A stretch of 64,000 bases of DNA from Gautieria morchelliformis (taxonomy: Eukaryota > Basidiomycota > Agaricomycetes > Gomphales > Gomphaceae): assembly GCA_015179125.1 (NCBI GenBank), contig WHVA01000558.1:1-64000 (forward strand). Direction: 5' to 3'. The notes under the pieces are model-generated. The model worked only from the letters and a program-made list of their open reading frames with translations. It was not told the origin of the DNA and searched no databases. Shown here one piece after another: positions 1 to 11,375 of this stretch (positions are counted from its first letter, which is position 1; the number at the start of each line of letters is the position of its first letter). The position numbers and the translations under genes are program-made.

Positions 1-2
1 AT

Positions 3-461
3 TGTTCTTACTCTACCCTGCACCCCCTTGTTATCCCCTTGTTCCGCATTAGTTACTTACCCCATATGTCTATCCGATTCCCACTCCCTCCAGAATTTGC
101 TTACTACACTATTACTTGTTGCTTCAGCTCTTTGTATAAAACCCACATGTATGTCTCCATTTCTGCAATCAGATAATCGACTTCAATATGTGAATCCATT
201 CACACTATCTCCTGTTCTTAGCACAGCGAGTCTTGCAAGCTCTGCCTCTCTCTCTCTGCCTTTGATGCTCTGTCCTCCGCCTCTTCCGACTTCTGTCCTC
301 CGGCCTCTGACCCTCAGCACTCCCTTCCCAACTTCCACCTTCTCCGACATCTGGAAGTCAAATCCAAAATACTTAGGATGATAGTTCATCAGGGGCGCAA
401 CGCATAAGTTGAAGCCGTTGTCCTTTCTAGTTCCAACCTCGGGGATTTCCGATACATAACA
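3..461 (+). repeat. Solo LTR-like repeat (family A)
   Basis: The stretch begins with TGTT and ends in a TAACA-like terminus, as an LTR would. It contains a TATAAA box at about 135-140. Its 3' half, from about 172 onward, matches a second copy near 14085-14366: both share the order 'ataatc.acttcaatatgtg', a Cys/Pro-codon-like pyrimidine-rich block, 'caaatccaaaatacttagga' and 'aagttgaagcc'. No internal retroelement coding sequence is attached, so it is read as a solo or truncated LTR. The open frames across it are low-complexity and not believed. The left end may be cut by the window edge. Confidence 0.5.
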
Positions 462-559
462 CATCGTAAGTACTCATATTATATACAAATAATGCTCTAA
501 TGACATGTATACAGGTGACTGGTCTTCAACCGAGTACAAACAACCATGCCGAAACAGTT

Positions 560-1593
560 CTTGAACTTTTCTTAGAGAGCATCCGCAAGTTTGGTTGTCC
601 CTCGTGAGTTCGTGGTGATTGAGGTGGTGAAAACATCGATGTTGCAGTTCGGACGATCATGCATAGGGGTGCAGGACATCGCTCATTTTTGTGGGGGTCA
701 TAAGTGCATTCTAAGTTCTTTGTTTTATACTTGTCTAATTATATCCTTTAGCTCGATGCATAATAGTCATATCAAGCGCCTGTGGGTTGAGGTTGGGAAA
801 CAGTTTGTTCGCCAGTGGCGAGGGTTCTTCTTACGTTTAGAATGATTGCATCAACTCGATTGTGATAACCCCCACCACCTATGGCTCCTACAACATCTTT
901 ATTTGGATCTCATCAATGCTGATTGTGATGTGTTTGCACAGGATTGGAACCTGCATCCGCTATCAAGTCAAAGCAATCAAACCCCACTGGTTTGTCTCAT
1001 TGTTTGTACAGGCACAACATCTGCTGAAGATATGACAGGATCTGTGATTCCTTAACGAATCGCTTCATGGAATGGCCATAGATGTGTTCGAAGATGTCCA
1101 TCCCGATCTTTTGCAACATTACCACAGTGTACTTGGCGACCCAATTCACCGGGGATCCCAGCAAACAGGTGCTGGATATCTGTCAGGAGAAGAAGAATTG
1201 GGCTTGGATGTCACTACTGTATCTGATGGAGCTGATCCTGGGTCTGACATTGAGGAGTCAGAACAGACCACATTAGAGCAAGCTATCTCCTCCCACATCT
1301 CTGCTAACGTTAAGCATGAAGCCATTAAGTGCCCTCGACATCGCTGTCCATTTGATGATCCGACATATGTCCCACTATTTGATGCAGCACTATGTGATGT
1401 TCAAGCAAGTGGCCTTATCCCTGCCGGGTATGGCCTCAATATGTTGGAATGGGATGGAGGGGAATACCCAGCTTCAGAGCTGATCAGGTTTGGGCAGAAG
1501 AAGGAGATAATTGTGGATTTACCCTTGGCGATTTGGATGCCTTGGACACTTGCTTGGTTGGGTTCATGGTCTGTATGCCATGAACGCATTTAG
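560..1593 (+). pseudogene. DDE integrase-core-like protein, decayed
   Basis: Reading the correct frame through three in-frame stops gives the pattern VRGD.GGENIDVA, then RGAGHRSFLWG, a short GT-AG intron (about 699-752), and HNSHIKRLWVEVG followed by WRGFFLRLE and WLLQHLYLDLIN. This is the conserved pattern of the integrase-core-like proteins that are common as mobile or domesticated copies in Agaricomycetes. The 3' part (1072-1593) continues as an acidic open frame ending ELIRFGQKKEIIVDLP. Stops occur at about 604 (TGA), 619 (TGA) and 844 (TGA); each could be a CGA Arg codon changed to TGA. The N-terminus was not found. Family recognition is by motif only. Confidence 0.6.
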
Positions 1594-1840
1594 AGAACGT
1601 ATTTCCAACGAGTAGATTGTTTTGAGCATATTTCAAATATATTAGCTCTCCAAGCCTTTGTTCACTGTGGGTAGTCAAGCCAATACTTATAATAGCATCC
1701 AGATGATCAACAGCACACCATAACACGTCACACAGATATATCATGTGACTTTTAATTCTCTCCTGACGTATATATTTCTCGAGTCATGTGTTCTTCTTCC
1801 AGCTGCCCCACCACTCGCCCTCTCTTTCCTTTTCATCATC

Positions 1841-3203
1841 ATGGTCAAAGCTTCAAAACATATCAGCAAGGCAAACTCTAACCCCAAGAAGACCTCGAGT
1901 CCCTGTCCTTCATATAAAGAATGCCACAAGCTCTACATGCAACAGCTGGAGGATGCGAAGGGTAACACACACAAAAAGAAGGCCGCTAGAAAGAAGAAGG
2001 TCATCGCCCATGATTCCGAAAGTTCTGAAGTTGGCAGTGATGCGGAGGATTTCAAAATGTCTTCCGGTATGTGAGCCCTTTAACATGGTGACAAGATATT
2101 TCACAATATTATGTGTTTCAGACAGTGAACCCAAGCAGCAGACAAAGAAAAAATCCAAAAAGTCCCGCAAATACCGTGAGCTATTATTATACTCTACCAA
2201 GTGCTTGAGACTGACGCATACATACACCCTGAATCTGAATCTGATTCTGATTCTTCTGACAGCAACAGTCGCTCCCACCAATACAAGCGTAAACACAAGA
2301 AGATACAAGTCCTGATCCCTAAGCCGTTCGGGACTGCCACAAAGAAAGGGACAGGTGAACGCGGGAGTAAAGGGTATAACCTCAAGGAACATATGGGCTT
2401 GGAGAGCGACGACGCAAAATACTTGGACATCAGGGTATGTACGCGCGTACTATGAATGGTCATTACTGATCGTTTTGACCTCCTATAGGCTGCAGTCCGC
2501 GACGAGGTTGCTCATCATCGTCTTGAGGGAAAAAAGCGTAGACAAGACCCCCAGAAAGTTGCATCAATCTTGTGCTCAGTAATTAATTCATCTACATGAC
2601 ATTATTGGGGCTTTTTAATGCAGTATCATAGGTTGAGAAACGATTCCCGGAGTTGAAGCAATACGAAAACTCGTGGCCCATCGAAGCCATGATCACCTCG
2701 ATTCTTTGCAACAGGAGCGACTACCACAGGAACAAGGAGGTGAAACGACACAAGAAGGCCGCTCATGCCCATGTGTGCCGTCAGGAACAACAGGAACAGC
2801 ATGAAGAGGTATATATTAGTTATTATAATAATTAATTGCTAACACATATTGTGTTTGGCAGGTCCATGTGAGCCTCAAAGCAAATGGAGAAGAACACGCC
2901 ACTGTGCGGCAAGAGGATCAGGCATAAGAGTCGGCTGTGGACGGTAATGATGCAGGTGATGCTGAGGACAAGCAGGGTGATGTGGAAGATCAAGGGGAAG
3001 AGGACCACGAAGTGCTGGACATTTATTTGTGCCATGCTGATGATCTCACGCTAAATTTCAATGTGCAGCAAAATCCTTCTGAAGACATGAGTCAGACACT
3101 GAGTGATTCTGACTCGTATGCACCTGAGTCCGATGCTGCCACTTTGTCAAAAGGGAACAATCCCAATGCCAAGAAGAAGGGATTGAAACCCGTCAACAAT
3201 TAG
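1841..3203 (+). CDS. Acidic/basic low-complexity protein, multi-exon, unknown
   Basis: I do not recognise a function. The start chosen is the ATG at 1841 in good context (catcATGg). Exon 1 ends at 2066 before a GTATGT donor; the next exon starts at 2122 (SEPKQQTKKKS). Further introns are visible at about 2436-2489, after about 2578, and at about 2809-2861. The coding parts alternate Lys-rich stretches with Asp/Ser/Glu-rich stretches, and carry the segment RFPELKQYENSWPIEAMI near 2642-2700. That segment resembles a short block I associate with repeat-linked hypothetical proteins of mushrooms. One junction near 2176-2201 is unresolved because the apparent intron would be only 26 bp. A TAA near 2926 interrupts the last exon, so the copy may be a pseudogene. 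Confidence 0.4.
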
Positions 3204-3734
3204 GTATGCATGTCCTCTCTATATTGCTTCTAAGTCATACGATCCCTCTTTGCCTGCTGCTGATAGATCTCTCTTGCTACGGGTCTCAATCGCCACTCAC
3301 TGTGTTCATCCATGCCTCATCGCATAGATATGTGTCTGATGCTTTGTACTGTTAATTGGCTTCCATTGCTCAAAAATATTTCTTTTGTGCATTCACTGAG
3401 TGCACCATGAGTGATCTTCAAAAATTATAAGTGTGCGAACAACAGGAATCCAGGCCTTCAAGCACTGAAATTCTCCTGATAACTACGTTGAGTATGTAGT
3501 TCCTATGGCACGGAAACTAAGTGACAAAGCCACTGAAAATTCTACTCATCCAGCCACTTAAAATAATTTCATTGCTTTGTTTCAATGGGGGCTGTTTCAG
3601 TACTAAAGGTTTTCAGTTTGTTTCACTATCCACAGTGATCCAGAGATTACCAAGTTTGCCGAGACTCGCCCAAGCCGAATGCGATAATACAAAAGTATAG
3701 CATAAACAAAAGTTTTTTTAGTACCGCTTTTTCC
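3204..3734. other. Non-coding stretch
   Basis: I see no coding region, RNA gene or clear repeat in this stretch. Only short open frames occur, and it is moderately A/T-rich. Confidence 0.5.
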
Positions 3735-4250
3735 TCGCACCATGTATATCCTATATCATACGAACATTCAATATAAGTAGTTTACATTCGCGTGTATATT
3801 CCCCAGTTCAATTATCATACGTCCATCTTGTGCAAAACGTGACCTCACTGTGATCATCGTCTTGAGCCCTCTCCTGTAGATTCCTATCTTCGACCAGAGG
3901 AGGACTTAAGCACCGCTGGTGAGTTTTCATACTTCACCTTCATTACCTTAGCCTTCGAACTATTATCTGCACTGTTGGCGAAGGGCTCCGAAGGAGTGCC
4001 TTCACTGGTGAAAGGATTGTTGCTACTTAAACAACCTTTCCGTGACACCTTGCATGTTACATCGTCAAGTGCCATGGGCTATTTCGCTATGACTGTAGAT
4101 AGGGCAAGCTCCGTTCGGGCAGCCCTCTTATCTTCTGAACATTTATTGGTTCACCTTATTCGCCGAACGGCACATCTCTTCGCACAAGTTATCCGGGCAT
4201 TCGCTGTGTTCACTAATAAACGATATTAATGCCTAAAAACCAAGCTTGAC
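3735..4250 (-). repeat. Truncated LTR, family B, reverse orientation
   Basis: This is the reverse complement of the first half of the LTR family seen complete at 4735-5719 and 10309-11340. The right end reads cctaaaaaccaagcttgaca, the inverse of the family start TGTCAAG.TTGGTTTTTAGG. Shared internal landmarks are the GGCGAA...TTCGCC hairpin region and the 'cattcgcgtgtatattcccc' block. Homology fades near 3735, so the distal roughly 450 bp are missing. It abuts the Copia reverse-transcriptase fragment exactly at 4250/4251 and so truncates it. Confidence 0.8.
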
Positions 4251-4640
4251 AGTTTCTTGATAGTCAACCCCTGGTATTTGTGATTATCCTTGTGCCACAA
4301 CGTGAGATTTGAATTTGTCCACCTCCCCCTTGTTGTCCCTTTTTACTCTAAATGTCCATCTTCTCCCCACTATGTTTGCATCCGCCAGTCTCTCCACCAA
4401 ATCCCATGTGTGATACCCCTTCAGCATCTTGTATTCTTCCTCACAAGCCTTTCTCCATTTTGCTGTGTTTTCTGTCTTCATCACCTCCTGGTAGCTCCCT
4501 GGTTCATCCTCCACCAATACTACAAATGCTTTTCTGCCTCTTCTAGTTCTGTCCTCCCATATGCCAGTGCCGCTATCTCTGTGAGTAGTGCTGTATGTCT
4601 CCTTCCCCTCCCGTACTCTGTGTTCAACAGGTCCATCCAT
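4251..4640 (-). pseudogene. Copia-1 reverse transcriptase, N-terminal fragment
   Basis: The minus-strand translation contains W+KACEEEYKMLKGYHTWDLV, then GRRWTFRVKRDNKGEVDKFKSHVVAQG, a stop (TAA) and SQIPGVDY. This is the classic start of the Copia reverse transcriptase: EM..L..N.TW.LV, then RWVFK.K, then KARLVAQG. The catalytic YVDD block is absent because the sequence ends at 4251, where an LTR fragment begins. Upstream it is separated from its integrase by the solo LTR at 4735-5719. Confidence 0.85.
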
Positions 4641-4734
4641 GGTCCCTTCGAGAATTCCTTTGGTGTGGCTTCTTCACTTCCTTCCTCCTCTGTGTTATCT
4701 TCTTGTTCCCTCTTACATTGGCTTCCCTCCTCTT

Positions 4735-5719
4735 TGTCAAGATTGGATTTTAGGTGTTAATATCATGTATTAGTGAACACAGCGAATGCCCGAATGGCTT
4801 ATGCAATGAAGTGTGTAGTTCGGCAAACAAGGTTAAGTCAATAAAGTTTTAGAAGGTAAGAGCGCTACCCGAAAGGAGCTCGCCCTATCTACAGTCATAG
4901 AGAAATAGCCTGTGATACTTGACAATGTAACGTACAAGGTCTCACGGAAAGGTTGTCTAATGGTAACAATCCTTTCGCCAGCGAAGGTACTCCTTTGGAG
5001 CCCTTCGCCAACAGCACAGACAATGGTTTGAAGACTAAAGTAGTGAAGGTGAAGTATGGAAGCTCACCAGTCATGCTCAAGCCCTGTGCTGATTAGAGAT
5101 AGTGGTCTAGACAAGAGGGCTTAAGACAATGGTCACAGTGTGGTCAGGTTTTGCACAAGATAGACGTATGATAATTGAACTGCAGAATATACATGCAAAT
5201 GTAAACTACTTATACCAAATGCTCATATGATATCAGCGAATAGGAAAGAGGTGGTCATGAGTCAAGGTTGGATAGGGGTGCACAGTCAGGATACAAGATA
5301 GATGAAACACATATACAATAGAACTAAGGAGGAGTGTGAACATGAAATGACAGGGAGGTGAGAGGACAAAGGTACCTATGTAAGGAAACATGCCTCAAGA
5401 CCTGCATACATGTTACCCTGCATGGACTCTTGGCCTGCCGGATTGATCCCACATGATCTACAGGTGGGACATCACATGAATGCATCCAGCCATAAGAACA
5501 CCCAAAGGGGTTGAATCGGGAAGGTGATGGGGCCAGTGATGAACCATCACACCAGGTAAAGGATGTCGATCATGTTTGATGGCCCGCCTACTGGTGAATG
5601 ATGCAAGTAGTGAATGATCATTCAGCGAACCCAGTGAAGAGCAAACGGAGTGAACATAGAGGTGGAGGGATAAAAGGGAAATGGGGGTAACTTGATACAA
5701 GAATAAATGGGTTATGACA
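4735..5719 (+). mobile_element. Solo LTR, family B, complete with target-site duplication
   Basis: The element starts TGTCAAGATTGG and ends GGGTTATGACA, an inverted TGTCA...TGACA pair. It is flanked on both sides by CTCTT (4730-4734 and 5720-5724), a perfect 5-bp target-site duplication. Copia-1 coding sequence lies on both flanks, so this LTR landed inside that older element and later lost its internal part by LTR-LTR recombination. It is 985 bp, against 1032 bp for the sister copy at 10309-11340. It carries no coding region of its own. Confidence 0.93.
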
Positions 5720-5724
5720 CTCTT

Positions 5725-7409
5725 CTCTGGATTTGTCTCCTGTATTGAACCTCTCCACATGTGAGTCCCCTCCCCTTATCTCGATCATTGCCTCAATTAT
5801 GTCCTCCCCTTCAGATCTTCATCATTGTCATTGTCCTTCAGTTGTATGAGCAGTGGCATTGTGCCGTCATCATCATCCAGGGTTTCGTCATTCTGGGGCT
5901 CAGATTGTTGGATGTATGTATGGGTTTTGCCATCTAGTACCCATAGTGAAGGTGTGTCATCATCATCGATCAGCTGGATCGTGGTTCACTCTATGTGTTT
6001 CAGCTCATTGAAGATTATGTCTCTGGATTTGATCAGTGTCTGGGTATGAGGGACCCACACTTTGTATGCTTTTGAGTCCTCAAAGTAACCGATGACGATC
6101 ACCTCTACAGATTTGAAGTCCCCCTTTTTCCTGGTTGCCTTTGGTAGCAGGGCCCAGCATTTAGAGCCATATATGTGTAGCCAGTCGAGTCTGGGCTTCG
6201 TCCCCCAGAATGCTTCGTAAGGGGATATTCCTATTCTGTGGTGTAGTCGTCTGTTTTTGACAAAGTTCACCATATGTATTGCTGACACTCAGAATTGTTT
6301 TGATAGCCCTGTGTCATGGTGTAGGGTGAGCGCTCTGTCCTGAAGTGTCTGTTTTATCTCTCGGCCATGCCATTGTGCTCTGGTGTGTGAGGACTCATTG
6401 TTTTGTGGATGATTCCGAGCTCACTGCATAGATCTTTGAATTCTCTCCCCATGTATTCTCCTCCATTGTCCATCCATATCTTCTTCACTTCCTCCCCCCT
6501 CTGCTTTAACCATGCCATATATTCTTTGAACGATTTAGTGATTGTCCCACACACCTTGTTCTTCAGAAAATCTATATTGGCGTATCTGGTGGCGTGATCA
6601 ACCCAAGTGATGAAGTATCGATATCCTCCAATGGACATTTCGAAGGGGCCACATACCTCCGATGATATTAAGCCCATGCTTTTTGGTGTGTCCTCAACCT
6701 GCTTGAAAGGTGACTGAGTTTGTTTTCCGAATGGACAGTCATTACACTGGCTCAGCACCTCTTCCTTGTTGATCTCTGGGAGTCCTATGCCCATCTGCTT
6801 CTTCAGCATCCTTTCAATGGTTGATTTGGAGGTGTGTGCAAGTCTGTGGTGCCACAGTGTCAGTTCATTTGGTTCATTTGAGTATACCACTGTCTCTCTC
6901 TTTGTATCTGTGGAGGGTTGAGCCATCTATGCAAATACATTGTTGACTTTTGTCCCTTTAGCAATTGTTTCCCCATCCATGATGAGTGAGGTGTCTATTT
7001 TGCTGAATACCACATCAACATTGGCCATGGTCATTCATCCAACCAATAGGAGGTTCACGTTCAGTCTGGGGACGAATATAATGTCTTTGAGTGTCAGTGT
7101 GAGTGGTTGTATCTGCAGGTGCATGTCACTCTTGAGGGTAATACGAATGGTACCTCTTTGATCCGCCTTGAAGGAGTCCCCACTGGACATCTCAATTGAG
7201 ATCAGTTCGGTTGGGTGTATTTCTTTGAACAGGTTTATATTTCTGCACAGATGACTTGATGCTCCTGAATTGATTATCCAGATGTGGGCTTGATCGTGGA
7301 TTGCAGATAGTGCGGATGTATCAGTGGACAAGGTGATGCTGTTTGTGTGCTCCTTGCTTTGTGCTACCATTACGATGTCTCTTTTTGGGATGTTGGCTAA
7401 TCTAGCCAA
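5725..7409 (-). pseudogene. Copia-1 protease and integrase region
   Basis: The minus-strand order is: the retropepsin motif IWIINSGASSHLC (about 7256-7290), the pre-integrase zinc finger HHRLAH...C.DC (about 6865-6725), and the integrase core with ITWVDHATRYA, WMDNGGEYMGREF and PEHNGMAER, giving the D, D and E residues. The last part (6288-5986) has RRLHHRIGISPYEAFWG.KP and a C-terminal integrase tail. The protease Asp is replaced by Asn (NSGA rather than DSGA). Frame breaks near 7030-6930 and 6350-6290 disrupt it. It is interrupted downstream by the solo LTR at 4735-5719. Confidence 0.85.
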
Positions 7410-8408
7410 GTCTGTGATCTCCGACTGTTGGCACTGTGGGGTGGCTGTGTCCCAGCCGGTTCCTGTAGATCCTTTCTGGTGACACCTCCTCCCTGCATTC
7501 CGCTTGTCCTCTTCCAGAGTTCCTGGCCTGCAGGTTCACCACTGGGTGTGTAGCACCTAGCCGCTGAGTGATTCAGTTTCCCACAGTTATTGCAGTGGTG
7601 ATTTGATTGCATGTTGTCTGGTATGGTGTGTGTCAGCCCTGGCAAGGTGGGTGGTTGCTGTTGTATGTCCTTGGAGTTGGGTTGTTGAACTTTCTGGGTG
7701 ATCTAGATTGTGTGATGAAGGCGGTTGTGGCCTGAGTGGGTACTTCAACTGCTCCCAGATCGGCTTCATGAGCCTCTAACCTTTCTTCGATGTTGTTGGG
7801 GTCTTTGGTGATCATTCAGATGGTTTGGGCGATAGGTCTCCATGACTCTGGGACGTTCCTGAGTATCATTGCTGCGTGAGTAGAATCAGCTATTTTTTCA
7901 CCCATTTTTGCTAGCTGATTTCTGAATTCCTTCATCACAGTGAGGTACACTGAGAGCAATTGCCCTTCAGTCATTTTTTGTACCTTGTTCTAACTATGCT
8001 GACTTTGCTCGGATCGGTCAATTCAAATTTCTTCATCAGAATTTTCCACACTTCCTTGCAGCTTTCGGTTGTGTCGATTACCATTTGAAGCTTTGGTGAT
8101 ATGCAGAGTAGAATTTGACCATACCCCATGTTGTTTCTGTCGTCCCACCCTTCCTGAAGCTGCATTAGGTTGATACCTCCCGTTGCATTGGTTCCAGTAG
8201 TGGGAGTTATCTGCTGGTTAGCTACAGTGGGATAAGGGTCATTACCGGTGATTATTTTGTGTAAACCTCTGTCCATTGCAGTGGCTAACAATTCTCTTCT
8301 CAATGACATCCAGTTGTCCTTCCCCAACTTCAGTTTGATGTCTCTCAATTTGTGTATGTCATGTTTCAGCATGGTATATGCCAGTGCTGTTGCTGTAGGT
8401 TGAGCCAT
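7397..8408 (-). pseudogene. Copia-1 gag (UBN2-like) with zinc knuckle
   Basis: The minus-strand start at 8408 (MAQPTATALAYTMLKHD) leads into LKLGKDNWMSLRRELLATAM and WDDRNNMGYGQILLCISP, the gag pattern of Copia elements (bind RNA, build the particle). After a stop at about 7971 the frame goes on with EFRNQLAKMGEKIADSTHAA. It ends with the CCHC zinc knuckle CNNCGKLNHSAARC near 7600-7560. Stops near 7971 and 7815 and a frame change show decay. Confidence 0.8.
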
Positions 8409-8441
8409 GGTGAGTTCAATGAAACTCTTGATCTGTTAAGA

Positions 8442-10308
8442 GTCACCAATGCTGATGTTGGGTTCTGGATGCGGTATTAATTCAGACTCAAGTGTGGGGT
8501 CAAATCAAGTTTGATATAGGGAATAGAAGAGACAGTGCTGTGCAGGGTATATGCACTTCAAGATAATCAACAGGACGAGATCGAATGCTTTCCAAGCACT
8601 GTAGAGTAACTGATAAGTGAGTTAAATTGACTGACTATTATCTATGTACATTTGAGCTATTTAGCTGTCTGCCTAGTGGGAGCCTACAGAGGTATGGGTC
8701 CCAGATCGTGTGATGGTAGATGTGCATGTTGTAACTCAGAGAATGGTATACTGGGTACTGCAGTACTTATTTCCGTATTGGTGGGCTTTTGTTATGTGTA
8801 TATATGTGATTGGAATCAGAAAGGAACATGGTGATAGAAGGAGGGAAAAGAAAAGAAGAAAATTCTATGTACGGTGGGCCGGATGTTGTGCAGCTCCCCA
8901 GATCAGGGTTTCTTGGAATTTCATGTCAAATCTCAGGGATGGATCCACGGGTTGATGGGATGGAGTGGGGAGGTGTTACAATCCGTTCCCAAGTCCGGTC
9001 CTGAAACCTCCATTTCAGTACTTGCTTGGGAATCCTCGGGTTCACTCGGTTTTCCTCAGTTTCCCTTCAGAGGATGTTCACATTGACAACAATGTACATT
9101 CTTCTAGGATATATTAGATATCTTTTAAGATATCAACCCTAACCAAATTCATAGTCCATCATTTTGAGCAACTTGTATATTGTGGACATCCTAAATTTTT
9201 TTGAATGTTCTGATATTTTAAAAATATGGTTGTATGTGCTAAAGCATGGTGTGTATTGATATAACAGAGCAATTTCAGAGAGGATGTGGATGACTATATA
9301 TTAAAAGTATACATGAAACATGTTAGATGTACAATCACAGAATATAGAAGCAAGTATGGACAATACCTGTACTATATTATTATATATGGTTGAGAGATCT
9401 GATTAGAAGGTATGTTTAAAATAATATGCATGTATAGTACAAAGATATGTAACTACTGATGTTTAGACAATGGGGTATACACCCTTTCCTGGGGGAGCAG
9501 CAGACTGTGAGAAAGAACTTTGGGGCTAGGATTAAGCATGCCTTACAGGTGCTGGCAACTGCCTCAATTGTGATATATTTTATTAAATATAGATGGGCTA
9601 AGCTATATATACATATATATGACAGTTACAACCATCCCCCTTCATACCTTTCCATCACCCCTGATTCCCCTTCTTAGTTAATTCCCCATATGTTTGTCCC
9701 TTTGATCCCCTTGTCCACCAGTGTAAGAAGGCTATGTGCTGCAGGTACAGATGCAAGCCTAATGAGAGGGAGGGGAAAGCTCTATCTAATTCTTGTAAAC
9801 TATTTACAAGGGCTTTATAGTGAAAATAGAACAATGGACCGAGCCAGAACAATGGGGTGGTACTAAGCTGATGATCTGTGGGTGTTTTTGGACATCACTG
9901 ACTCTGAAATCACCATGCAGGGAGTGTAACTCCCTTACAACGGGTATGATGCCATGTGAGGCAGGCTGATGATTGCCCTGGCAGGACCTGGGCCTGGATC
10001 AGGCTTGGGACTGGTGTGTCCGGTGCATGGGCATCTTGCAGATGCCCATGACGGGTGTCCCCCATTAGCCTTGCATTGTGGATGCACAGCCTGCTATTGT
10101 AGGCTGCGCAAGTCGTTCACGCCTCTTGAATGGTGTGCTCCAGGTCCTCTTCCAGCTGTTGTGCCACATGGCAGAAAGAGGCCGCTGCCACAGGGCACCA
10201 CACACAATCCCTAGAGCTGCTTGCAAAGAATGCCAAGGATGCGGTGGCCCAAGGCTGCCAGTGCATAGCCTCAAGCTCTAGGCTCTCAGCCTGGGCCTCA
10301 GAGTCCAT
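8442..10308. other. AT-rich non-coding stretch, possible Copia-1 leader/LTR
   Basis: No gene can be supported. The part next to 8442 may hold the 5' LTR and leader of Copia-1, but its outer boundary and a primer-binding site were not recognised. Positions 9100-9620 are very A/T-rich with many TATATA runs. Positions 9960-10300 are G/C-richer and have short open frames on both strands that look like noise. They may be the broken continuation of whatever sequence flanks the solo LTR that follows. Confidence 0.4.
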
Positions 10309-11340
10309 TGTCAAGATTGGTTTTTAGGTGTTAATATCATGTATTAGTAAACACAGCGAATGCCCGAATAACTTGTGCGAAATAAGTATGCCATTCAGCG
10401 AATAGGGTGAACCAACAAATGTTCAGAGGATAAGAGGCTGCCCAATCGGGGCTTGCCCCGTCTACAGTCGTAGCGAAAATAGCCCGTGGCATTTGACAAT
10501 GTAACGCGCAAGGTGTCACGGAAATGTTGTTTAAGTAGCAACGATCCTTTCGCCGGCGAAAGCACTCCTTCGGAGCCCTTCGCCGACAGCACAGAAAACA
10601 ATTCGAAGTCTAAGGTAATGAAGATGAAGTATGAGAACTCACCAGTGATGCCTAAGTCCTCTGCTGGTCGAAGATAGAAATCTACAGGAGAAGGCTCAAG
10701 ACGATAGTCACAGCAAGGTCAAGTTTTGCACAAGATGGACGTATGATAATTTAACTGGGGAATATACATGTGAATGTAAACTATTTATATCGAATGCTCG
10801 TATGGTAACAGCGAATAGGAAAGAGGCCGTCATGAGTCAGGGTTGGATAGGGGTGCGCAGTCATGATACAAATAGATGAAATAAACATACAATAGAATGG
10901 AAGAGGAGTGCGAACATGAAATGATGGAGAGGAAAGAGGGTGAAGGAACCTATGTACAAAAACACGCCTTGGGACCTGCATATACACCACCCTGCACGGA
11001 CTCTTCATCTGCTGGGTTGATCCCACATGACCTACGGGTAGGATGTCCCACGAATGCACCCCCGGCCATATGAACACCTAAAGGGGTTGGCTCGAGAAGG
11101 TGATGGGGCCAGTGATGAACCATCATGCAGGGTAAAGGGTGTCGATCGTGTTTGATGGTGTGCCTGCTGGCGAATGATGTGAGTAGCGAATGGTCGTTCG
11201 CTGAATGTGGCGAAGGGCGAATGGAGCGAACATAGGGAAGGAGTGGTCGGAGGGTATGGCGAACTCAGGTGAAGATGCAGGAGGAACGATGAGAGGGGGC
11301 AGAGAGACAGCGAGGTGAGGGAAATAGACGGGTCATGACA
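10309..11340 (+). mobile_element. Solo LTR, family B, complete with target-site duplication
   Basis: It starts TGTCAAGATTGGTTTTTAGG and ends GGGTCATGACA. It is flanked by TCCAT on both sides (10304-10308 and 11341-11345), a perfect 5-bp duplication. At 1032 bp it is the longest copy of family B here. A hairpin-prone block near 10550-10585 (TTCGCCGGCGAA, then CCTTCGGAGCCCTTCGCC) and many CGAAT/GCGAA words are characteristic. A TATTTATA sequence at about 10786 is a possible TATA box. Confidence 0.93.
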
Positions 11341-11375
11341 TCCATGTCTGAGACAACCTACTCTGTGATGATCTG

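Larger units (their letters stand above)
4251..8441 (-). mobile_element. Copia-1 retrotransposon remnant
   Basis: A Ty1/Copia element on the minus strand in the order gag (8408), zinc knuckle, protease, integrase, then the start of reverse transcriptase. It is truncated at 4250 by a reverse LTR fragment. A complete 985-bp solo LTR (4735-5719) is inserted between integrase and RT, with the flanking 5-bp duplication CTCTT. Several stops and frame changes show it is dead. No convincing matching 5' LTR was found; a TGTTAAGAG... sequence at about 8442 could be the inner end of one. Confidence 0.85.
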
